6,933 nt of DNA from the NCBI GenBank assembly GCA_027320785.1, contig DAHVKR010000067.1:1-6933 (forward strand), read 5' to 3'. Positions 1 through 6,109 of this stretch are shown here, in pieces. The position numbers and the translations under genes are program-made. Under the pieces are notes generated by a model, which saw nothing but the letters and a program-made list of their open reading frames with translations, was not told the origin of the DNA and did no database searches. Position 1 is the first letter of the stretch; each line of letters starts with the position of its first letter. Source of the stretch: Bdellovibrionales bacterium (GTDB taxonomy: Bacteria > Bdellovibrionota > Bdellovibrionia > Bdellovibrionales > Bdellovibrionaceae).

Positions 1-2442
1 TATAAGGCTGCTCTTCGCGACCCCAAAATTGAAAACAAATCTCTTGTGATCTATAATAAGGCTTGGTGTGAATTTAATCTTGATCATCTCAATACAGCTA
101 TTCAAACTCTTTCAGGTCTTTTAGCACACCCTGAGCAGATTACTCGAGAAACTGAAAATGGTACTATTGTTGATTCAGCTTTCCGTGCAGATATGCTTCG
201 CGATCTGGCAACATTTTACTCTCGAAGAACGGTCACTTCAAAAGACATTGCTCAGTTTAATTCTCTTATTCCTGCGGATAAAAGAAAAGAAATGCTTCTA
301 CACTTTTCAGAAGAAACAAACCGTGTCGGACAAAAGAAGGCGTCTGAAAGTCTTTTAGCCCTCTACTTACAAGAGCCTAACCTAACTAAAGAAGAAAAAT
401 TACAAGCTTACGTCATGAGAGCTCAAGTCAACTATGATGCAGGCCAAGGTTCTCTCTCGATGAAGGATTTCGAAAAAGCAGCCCAAGTTTACAACTCCCA
501 TGGATGTGGTGACCAACAAGAATGTGATAAACTTCAAAAAACGATGAAACATTATGTAACAGAACTTCATCGCTCTAAAAAGTTAAAGCCAGATTCTGAT
601 TTATTAGGCGCTTACAAAATATATACTCAAACATTTCCTGATGATCAAAAGATGCAGCTATTAGGAGCTCAAGTTGCATTGGATATCGCTCAGTACCCAA
701 CGGCTATTCAATTCTACCGCCATATTAGTGAAAACAAAAAGTTTAGTCAGAAAGACAGAGAAGAAGCTCTCTTGAGTCAGGTCAGTACAGCTGAGAAGTC
801 TCAAAATACAGCTATTAAAAATGAAGCTTACCTTTACTTCCTCGATCATTCAGATAATCAAGAAAAGAAATTCGAAGTGAGTTATCAATTGGCATATCTT
901 AGCTATCAACAGAAAAAATATGTTGAAGCGGATCAGGCCTTCTATAAACTCGTTCAACAAAAACAAGGTAATGTCAGTCTTAAACAAAAGGCAGCTGATT
1001 TATCTCTGGATTGCTTAACTCAGATTAAAAATGACTCAGCTTTAGAAGCTCGAGCATGGGAATATGCAGATTTAATTCCTCAAAAGAAAAAAGATTATCA
1101 AGCTTTAGCTCGTAAAGCTTTTATTAATCAATCCGCAAAAGTAGCGAATAATTCTCATGCAAGTTCTTCTGATCTTAAAAATTTTCTGTCTCGATCATGG
1201 GAAAGTCGTCTTCAATCCTCTAGCCCTCAAGAAAGAATGATGATTTTAACAAATGCCAGCGTTCTCGCCAAACGATTGCATGAAGAAGATCAGTATATTA
1301 AGTCTCAGAACCAACTCTTAAAAACACCCGGCATCACCTCATCTCAAAAACAAGAAATCTATCAAAGCTTTGCTTCTTACTATGAAAAACGACTTGATTT
1401 TAAACAAGCCTATAACTGGTCACTCAAAATTCAAAATAAGAAAATAAAAGCAGCTAATCGTGAGTTTGACTTAGGAACTTTGGCAGATTTAGCTCAAATC
1501 AACCCAACTCAACATTACCAAAGGGCACTAAAACTAGGTTTAAAAGGGTCTTCCGCTACAATTGCAAGATCACGTTTAGTCTCTCTATCACGCTCACCTA
1601 TCAAAGAGCTTAAAAGACAAGCTAAATACTTAAAAAAGCAACCTTCCGTTTTGAATGATTTAACTCTTTACGTATATGCCAAAACGGGAAAAAAAGCAGC
1701 TCTCAAGACTTTATTGCAAACTAAAGAGCTTCGTCATCGATCTGCTTCACGTTTTATTTTGAGCCAGGAAATCTATAATCGTATCCAGAATACGCAAAAG
1801 AATATTTCTCGGTTAAAATTTAAGTCCTACTCAGTCTCTTCTTTAAAACATGGCACTCAAAGCCGAGTTAAACTACTCAAACAATTTGATTCATTGCTCA
1901 ACGAATCTATTCGAAACAACGACATCGTTGCTCAAATGATGTGTTTGGATTCCATTACACAAGAAAATAAGCGGCTTGCCGAAGATCTCGCCAAAATACC
2001 TCAGCCAAAAGGTTTAACGACAAATCAAATGAAACAGTATGAAAGAATTCTGAAATCTCAACTTCGACCTTTTGTTACAAAATCCAAAATGGCAGAAAAC
2101 AAAAGAGATCAACTTTGGAATAAATCTGCAAGCTTAGCTGATTTCATCCAAAGTTACACTCAAGCCCGTCCCGAAATTAGAAGACTCATGACTCATCAAA
2201 TGAAACTTTTAAACTCTGTTGACGGTGATGGACCTCTCAAAAGACAGGTGGCATCTGCTCTTGATGATAATTCATATTCATCAAAAGATCTGATGGCAGC
2301 TCGACAAAATGTATCTGAAAATCCTGACAATATTCAGGATATTGAAAATTTGAAAATTCTCGAGACAAAAATGGGTCATCCTTTGATGCCCGGTTATCTG
2401 CAAGCACGATTAAACCAACTTGGAAAGGGAAATAGCCTATGA
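1..2442 (+). CDS. Large TPR-type helical protein, 5' end cut by the window (GltE-like in position)
   Basis: The frame is open from base 1 and ends at TGA 2440-2442, giving at least 813 residues; the true start and any signal peptide lie upstream. The GTG at 46 is not a credible start because TPR-like sequence (YNKAWCEF..) is already under way there. Helical-repeat segments are visible near residues 17-45, 220-246 (LLGAQVALDIAQYPTAIQFY) and 291-320 (AYLSYQQKKYVEADQAFYKL). The rest is Lys/Gln/Ser-rich helix with no catalytic motif. C169 and C175 could pair if the protein is periplasmic. Known family role: large TPR proteins act as periplasmic scaffolds in Glt/Nfs envelope complexes. Inferred here from its place directly before the small secreted protein and the AgmX-type protein. 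It overlaps the next gene by 4 bases (ATGA). TPR-type protein is likely; the GltE equivalence is only positional. Confidence 0.85.
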   Translation, partial: YKAALRDPKIENKSLVIYNKAWCEFNLDHLNTAIQTLSGLLAHPEQITRETENGTIVDSAFRADMLRDLATFYSRRTVTSKDIAQFNSLIPADKRKEMLLHFSEETNRVGQKKASESLLALYLQEPNLTKEEKLQAYVMRAQVNYDAGQGSLSMKDFEKAAQVYNSHGCGDQQECDKLQKTMKHYVTELHRSKKLKPDSDLLGAYKIYTQTFPDDQKMQLLGAQVALDIAQYPTAIQFYRHISENKKFSQKDREEALLSQVSTAEKSQNTAIKNEAYLYFLDHSDNQEKKFEVSYQLAYLSYQQKKYVEADQAFYKLVQQKQGNVSLKQKAADLSLDCLTQIKNDSALEARAWEYADLIPQKKKDYQALARKAFINQSAKVANNSHASSSDLKNFLSRSWESRLQSSSPQERMMILTNASVLAKRLHEEDQYIKSQNQLLKTPGITSSQKQEIYQSFASYYEKRLDFKQAYNWSLKIQNKKIKAANREFDLGTLADLAQINPTQHYQRALKLGLKGSSATIARSRLVSLSRSPIKELKRQAKYLKKQPSVLNDLTLYVYAKTGKKAALKTLLQTKELRHRSASRFILSQEIYNRIQNTQKNISRLKFKSYSVSSLKHGTQSRVKLLKQFDSLLNESIRNNDIVAQMMCLDSITQENKRLAEDLAKIPQPKGLTTNQMKQYERILKSQLRPFVTKSKMAENKRDQLWNKSASLADFIQSYTQARPEIRRLMTHQMKLLNSVDGDGPLKRQVASALDDNSYSSKDLMAARQNVSENPDNIQDIENLKILETKMGHPLMPGYLQARLNQLGKGNSL
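2422..2430 (+). promoter_or_regulatory. Ribosome binding site for the small secreted protein
   Basis: GGAAAGGGA lies inside the end of the upstream TPR gene, 8 bases before ATG 2439. It supports that start and, with the ATGA overlap, suggests translational coupling. Confidence 0.6.
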
Positions 2443-2747
2443 AAATTTCAAAAATGATGGCCTTTCTTTTGCTTGGATTATGTATGACAGAATGGATGAT
2501 GGCGCAACCGGCCTGGGCTGTTTCTCACAAGAAAGCAACTTTGGCTCAGAAAAAACAACTTCGCAAAGTTAACCCGCGTGCCCAACTCGGAACATCCTTT
2601 CGGTTTGACGGTACAACACTTAGAGGAAAATACCAGTCAGCCTTAGGAACGACCGCCACTGTTGAAAACGATAAGTACCTGGACAACCTTCTCGGAGGTC
2701 GAAAGAGTTTTCGAGATCGTGTTCACGAAGATGAGAAAAGAAATTAG
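2439..2747 (+). CDS. Small secreted protein of unknown function (102 aa)
   Basis: The start ATG 2439 overlaps the preceding stop (ATGA) and has a good ribosome binding site. Residues 1-27 form a Sec signal peptide: K2/K5, a hydrophobic core at 6-16, and a likely cleavage after A-W-A at 25-27. This leaves a mature protein of about 75 residues. The mature part starts very basic (HKKATLAQKKQLRKVNPR), then has an FRFDGTTLRGKYQ stretch (54-66), a VENDKYLDNLLGGRKSFRDR stretch (75-94) and a charged tail. There are no mature cysteines and no membrane segment after the signal. I do not recognise the family. Its place between a TPR scaffold and an AgmX-domain protein suggests a small periplasmic part of the same complex, in the position where M. 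xanthus has GltF, but no sequence similarity to GltF is claimed. Confidence 0.85.
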   Translation: MKISKMMAFLLLGLCMTEWMMAQPAWAVSHKKATLAQKKQLRKVNPRAQLGTSFRFDGTTLRGKYQSALGTTATVENDKYLDNLLGGRKSFRDRVHEDEKRN

Positions 2748-2749
2748 TT

Positions 2750-2754
2750 AAGGA
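2750..2754 (+). promoter_or_regulatory. Ribosome binding site for the AgmX-domain protein
   Basis: AAGGA in the 13-base gap after stop 2747, 6 bases before ATG 2761. The gap is too short for a promoter or terminator, so the gene is read from the upstream transcript. Confidence 0.6.
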
Positions 2755-2760
2755 ATTATT

Positions 2761-3990
2761 ATGAGTGCGATGAGACAATACATATTTGAAAATACTCAAG
2801 GTCAAAAGGTTCGCACCTTTGCCGTGGAAAGTGATCAGTTTAACCTTGTTTACATCCTCAACACTCGACGTATCGAGGCCGTTAACTCATTAAAAGATCT
2901 AGAAGATGAAAATATTAACTATCAACTTCTAAAGAAAATTGAAACGCGTCAGATATCAGATAAAGGGCTTGATATAGGTTCGCTAGGACGAATCCGCCCT
3001 CAATCAAGCGAGTTCACAAATAGTCCTACATTTGAGCTCGCTGAAGAAAACGATGACGAACAACTTCGTATCTTTTTAAATAAAACAGCTATCACTCATA
3101 TAACTCTTGTCTTGCTATTAATCTTAGGTGGCTGGATTTGGAACCGATTTTTTACTGAAAAACAAGAACCTCAATTGGTCACAATCGTTCTTCCCAAATC
3201 CGAAATTAAAAAGGAAAAGGTTCAACCCGCTCCTCACGTAAAAGTTGCTGAAAAGAAAATTAAACCCAGCAAAAAAGTATATCGACCTCACGTTGCTAAA
3301 AGAAAAGTTTTGACTAAAAAATATCACACTCGAACAGCTAAAAATGTGGATGTTCGACGTGTCGGAGCTTTAGCCGCTTTGGGTGGACTTCCCAGTGGAA
3401 CTCGCGGCTATGAAGGTCTTGACCGTAACTCAACACGCAATATTCGATCGGCCGGAGAAGGTCGTGGCGGCGGCGGCATTGGGTCCGCTGGACGCGGAGG
3501 AATCAAAGGCTATTTACCTGGTAAAGGTTTGATCGCGGGAAGCTCTGGAAACGGTGGAAAAGCTGTCAGTGCCGGCGGCTACGGTACCCGTGGACATGGT
3601 GGCGGTAAAGCTGGCTATGGCAAAATCGCCATTGTCGGAGGAACTTCTGCTGTAAGTCTTCCCATGGATGATGAAGCCACTGTGGAAGGTGGATTGGATC
3701 GTGACCAAATTATTGCTGTTATCAATAAAAACCGCGGACAAATTGTCTATTGCTATGAAAAAGGCTTGCAACGTCAACCTGATATTGGTGGACGAGTCTC
3801 TGTAAGCTTCGTGATTGGGCCCAATGGTCGAGTCAGTACAGCCAAAGTGGCACAAACTTCTCTCGCATCCCGAATGGTAGAAAATTGTATTGTCAGTAAA
3901 CTCAGAACTTGGCACTTCCCTCAACCCGTTGGAAGAGTCAATGTAGATGTTCTTTATCCCTTCGAGCTGATGAGAGTCAGTAGTCGATAA
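2761..3990 (+). CDS. Inner-membrane TonB-like protein with C-terminal AgmX/PglI domain (GltG-like)
   Basis: 409 aa, no signal peptide. Residues 1-108 form a charged, probably cytoplasmic domain; one membrane helix spans about 109-127; 150-200 is very basic (about 19 Lys/Arg); 202-294 is a flexible spacer with 34 Gly; the C-terminal domain covers about 308-405. That domain fits the AgmX/PglI C-terminal family: GGLDRDQIIAVI, then CYEKGLQ, GGRVSVSFVIGPNGRVS, ENCIVSKLRTWHFPQP and VDVLYPFEL. C331 and C376 sit at the two usual Cys positions and may form a disulfide. The membrane helix starts T109-A-I-T-H113, like the S-x-x-x-H of TonB and TolA that couples to ExbBD/TolQR motors. Known role: GltG/GltJ of M. 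xanthus carry motor force across the envelope. I see no FHA or zinc-ribbon/GYF signature in the N-terminal domain, unlike my recollection of GltG and GltJ. Domain call is firm; exact orthology is not. Confidence 0.9.
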   Translation: MSAMRQYIFENTQGQKVRTFAVESDQFNLVYILNTRRIEAVNSLKDLEDENINYQLLKKIETRQISDKGLDIGSLGRIRPQSSEFTNSPTFELAEENDDEQLRIFLNKTAITHITLVLLLILGGWIWNRFFTEKQEPQLVTIVLPKSEIKKEKVQPAPHVKVAEKKIKPSKKVYRPHVAKRKVLTKKYHTRTAKNVDVRRVGALAALGGLPSGTRGYEGLDRNSTRNIRSAGEGRGGGGIGSAGRGGIKGYLPGKGLIAGSSGNGGKAVSAGGYGTRGHGGGKAGYGKIAIVGGTSAVSLPMDDEATVEGGLDRDQIIAVINKNRGQIVYCYEKGLQRQPDIGGRVSVSFVIGPNGRVSTAKVAQTSLASRMVENCIVSKLRTWHFPQPVGRVNVDVLYPFELMRVSSR

Positions 3991-3994
3991 GAGG
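3989..3994 (+). promoter_or_regulatory. Ribosome binding site that fixes the lipoprotein start at 4002
   Basis: AAGAGG overlaps the stop of the AgmX-domain gene. It is 7 bases from ATG 4002 but only 1 base from the in-frame ATG at 3996, so 4002 is the start that a ribosome bound here would use. Confidence 0.65.
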
Positions 3995-4001
3995 TATGAT
4001 T

Positions 4002-5366
4002 ATGAAAAACACAAGTTTAGTTTTAACTTTGATTTTAGCCTTAGCTGGCTGCGGGACAAAAAAGAATCCCGTTGGATCGGATCTGACTCAAATCCGCAAA
4101 GAAGGTAAAGTGGCCACTGAGATGGGACCTGCTAAGCCGACTCAAGTCACAAACACCGTTATTGTAAAAGATCAGGAAAAGGTTAATTACGAAGTGACTC
4201 CTCTTGATCAAAATGCTTTTGTGATTTCTCTTGATCCACAAATGAGCTTTAATGAAGGACAGTCCAATCAATATAAAATTCGAGCTCGCTCTTTAATTAA
4301 AGATGTTCAAATAAAATTAGTAGCAGAAAATCTTCCAACAGGAGCCACTCTCACCGCTTCACCAGATGAAAAGGATCTTTATCTTTTAAGTTGGACTCCT
4401 GCCTATCATACCATCGCGTCTAATGAAAATATGAAAACTTTTTCTGTAGATCTTAAGACTGAGGTTTTGTCAGCTCCCGATACAGAAACACTTAAAAAAC
4501 TTAAAGATTTGAACCAAAATAAAAAGATCTCTCTTTTTCTTTTCAAAAACCAAGAACTTCCTTCTGATTTAAAAATCAATGGACTCCCTTCGGAAGTCAA
4601 AGAAGGAACTGAGCCTTTTAGTTTCACGGTGACAGCTCTTATCCCAGGAATGGATAAAAATTCAGCTCAGAAACCACGACTAGTCGTAAGTTATGATGGA
4701 ATGAGTTACAGCGCTGGACATGATTATTTGGAAATGGATGGTTCTCGTTACGTTGTCGCAGATTCAAACAAGAAAGATCCTGAATACCTTGGCAAAGGTA
4801 TCTGGAAATTTACACTTCAATTCGACACAAAGAATATTTCCGTACAACCTGAATTGGCAAAAGACGGAAAGCTGATGTCTAACGCTGATGGGACTTATAC
4901 TCGTTTAAGTTTTAAAATCTACAATGCCATTGGACTTTCGACTCCTGAAACCTTGGCTCAAGTTAAAATTCTTTACAATCGTCCCATCGCCACTCCTCGC
5001 TTTGATCTATCCGGTCTGGCTCAAAAGGATTTAGAAGTTTCAAGAGGCGAAAAAATAGATCTCAAGTTTATTGTTAGCTCCGCTGATACACAGGCTCATA
5101 TCCAGGTTACACAAGAAACAACAAATTTACCTGGATCTCCGGCCGTTCAGTGTCAGTCATCTTCAAAAGGTGACAATATCCAAAATTGTCGTTTGACCTG
5201 GAATGTTCCTTGCGACGTGAGTTCTTCAGATCTAACAGGGGCTCTTTCTATGACGGCTGTTAATAGTGCTGATTCTTCGGATGCCTCAACAACACATTAT
5301 ACATTGAACACAAAAGCTTCTTCTCGAGAGAAAAAGCTTTGCACTCAAAAAGGGAAATCATTATGA
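4002..5366 (+). CDS. Ig-like lipoprotein, probably outer-membrane (454 aa)
   Basis: The start at 4002 is chosen over the in-frame ATG at 3996 because of ribosome-binding-site spacing, and it gives a clean lipoprotein signal MKNTSLVLTLILALAGC with lipobox L14-A-G-C17. Gly at +2 is compatible with outer-membrane sorting. After a disordered linker (about 20-60) come beta-rich Ig-like segments. One near 74-155 carries LPTGATLT followed by LYLLSWTP, the pattern of putative Ig/cadherin-like repeats. One covers about 190-330. A third near 340-440 carries a related RLTWNVPCDV. Four late cysteines (384, 396, 404, 447) could make two disulfides. No enzyme motif is seen. It lies between the TonB-like protein and the barrel, and its stop overlaps the barrel start (ATGA), so it is probably the outer-membrane lipoprotein of the complex, comparable in place to GltK of M. 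xanthus. Lipoprotein call firm; Ig fold inferred; GltK relation speculative. Confidence 0.88.
   Translation: MKNTSLVLTLILALAGCGTKKNPVGSDLTQIRKEGKVATEMGPAKPTQVTNTVIVKDQEKVNYEVTPLDQNAFVISLDPQMSFNEGQSNQYKIRARSLIKDVQIKLVAENLPTGATLTASPDEKDLYLLSWTPAYHTIASNENMKTFSVDLKTEVLSAPDTETLKKLKDLNQNKKISLFLFKNQELPSDLKINGLPSEVKEGTEPFSFTVTALIPGMDKNSAQKPRLVVSYDGMSYSAGHDYLEMDGSRYVVADSNKKDPEYLGKGIWKFTLQFDTKNISVQPELAKDGKLMSNADGTYTRLSFKIYNAIGLSTPETLAQVKILYNRPIATPRFDLSGLAQKDLEVSRGEKIDLKFIVSSADTQAHIQVTQETTNLPGSPAVQCQSSSKGDNIQNCRLTWNVPCDVSSSDLTGALSMTAVNSADSSDASTTHYTLNTKASSREKKLCTQKGKSL
5313..5340 (+). repeat. Imperfect inverted repeat (mRNA hairpin) near the end of the lipoprotein gene
   Basis: AAAGCTT at 5313-5319 pairs with AAGCTTT at 5334-5340. 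One mismatch (5320/5333) is followed by TTCT paired with AGAA (5321-5324 with 5329-5332), leaving the four-base loop CGAG. The hairpin ends 10 bases before the barrel gene's ribosome binding site. It is not followed by a T run, so it is not an intrinsic terminator. It lies inside coding sequence and may be chance, or may affect translation or mRNA processing at this junction. Confidence 0.45.
5351..5355 (+). promoter_or_regulatory. Ribosome binding site that fixes the beta-barrel start at 5363
   Basis: AGGGA is 7 bases before ATG 5363. The longer in-frame start at 5339 lies upstream of this site and would spoil the signal peptide, so 5363 is preferred. Confidence 0.65.
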
Positions 5367-6109
5367 AAACACCCCTTAAAATCCTTTTAATCACACTCGT
5401 CTTTGCTACTTTTCAGGCAGAAGCGGCTTCTAGAAGCTCTCAAAGATCCCATCAAGATATTAATATGTCGCAGGATGTGGATACTCTAGGTGGAAATGAA
5501 GAACTGATGAAGATGGCTCAAAGTTTACGTTCACAAACTCGGGCTCGAATTGTTCAAGATCGAATCGTGAACCGTCACAACCGTTTTGAGTTTGGTCTTT
5601 CCTACGGTGGCGTTTTGGGTGGTGATTCTTATCTTCAAACCCAAGCCTTAGGCTTTAATGCTAATTTTCACTTCACACCTCGATGGTCCGCCGGTGTTCA
5701 ATACTCTGATTACACAAATCAACTCACTCCCGAGGGAAAAAGAGTTTTCAATCAATATCGTCAATCCATGGCAGCCGGAGGATTACCTGGTTACGCTGTC
5801 GACGTCGACTACCCTTTAAGTTCCACAATGGCTGTCATCAATTGGTACCCCATTTATGGAAAAACAAGCTTTATGGATATGGGTGTGACTCAATTTGACC
5901 TCTACTTACTAGCTGGAGCTGGACAAATTGAACTTTCCAGCGGAAGCACAGCTCTTTATTCAGCTGGACTGGGTATCGGGGCATGGCTCACTTCTCACCT
6001 CTCTCTTCGAGGAGAAATTAAATATCAAACATATCAAGATCACCCTGTGACAGGTGTACGCCATCTGGATACAGGAACTGCCACTGTTGGAATGGGTTGG
6101 ATATTATGA
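5363..6109 (+). CDS. Outer-membrane beta-barrel protein (GltA/GltB-like), 248 aa
   Basis: The start at 5363 follows a well-spaced ribosome binding site and gives a Sec signal peptide MKTPLKILLITLVFATFQAEA, cleaved after A19-E-A21. A helical, charged stretch follows (about 36-70, with LGGNEELMKMAQSL and RIVQDRIVNRHNRFE). Then come alternating-residue strands typical of a small barrel: about 73-84, 92-106, 107-116, 155-164, 178-190, 197-209, 212-222 and 238-248, so roughly eight strands with a long loop near 117-150. There is no cysteine. The last residues (TVGMGWIL) look like a closing strand, although it ends in Leu rather than the usual Phe. The helix-plus-barrel layout resembles the barrel proteins of myxobacterial and Bdellovibrio Glt/Nfs clusters. 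It overlaps the lipoprotein stop and the next start by 4 bases each. Barrel call is strong; the GltA/B relation is supported by pattern and context only. Confidence 0.87.
   Translation: MKTPLKILLITLVFATFQAEAASRSSQRSHQDINMSQDVDTLGGNEELMKMAQSLRSQTRARIVQDRIVNRHNRFEFGLSYGGVLGGDSYLQTQALGFNANFHFTPRWSAGVQYSDYTNQLTPEGKRVFNQYRQSMAAGGLPGYAVDVDYPLSSTMAVINWYPIYGKTSFMDMGVTQFDLYLLAGAGQIELSSGSTALYSAGLGIGAWLTSHLSLRGEIKYQTYQDHPVTGVRHLDTGTATVGMGWIL

Noticed and set aside
46..48. GTG as the start of the large TPR protein
   Set aside because: The frame is open to base 1 and encodes TPR-like sequence before and across this codon, with no ribosome binding site; the gene starts upstream of the window.
2481..2483. 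Cys15 of the small secreted protein as a lipobox cysteine
   Set aside because: The preceding residues are L-G-L, not a lipobox pattern, and a good A-W-A signal peptidase I site follows at residues 25-27.
2699..2714. Perfect inverted repeat TCGAAA-GAGT-TTTCGA
   Set aside because: A short, AT-rich 6-base stem inside coding sequence with no T run; likely chance.
3451..3640. GGC/GGA-rich tract as a repeat array
   Set aside because: Irregular Gly codons of a coding spacer, with no fixed repeat unit or spacing.
3514..3924. 136-codon open frame on the minus strand
   Set aside because: It lies wholly opposite the Gly-rich spacer and AgmX domain, which are clearly coding on the plus strand; its product is Ser/Thr-rich with no recognisable pattern.
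3996..3998. ATG 3996 as the lipoprotein start
   Set aside because: Only 1 base from AAGAGG; ATG 4002 has the right spacing and gives the cleaner signal sequence.
5339..5362. ATG 5339 as the barrel protein start
   Set aside because: It would add a charged extension (MHSKREII) before the signal peptide and lies upstream of the ribosome binding site at 5351-5355.
5798..5809. 12-base palindrome GTCGACGTCGAC
   Set aside because: Explained by a Val-Asp-Val-Asp coding repeat inside the barrel gene; no operator or integration context.
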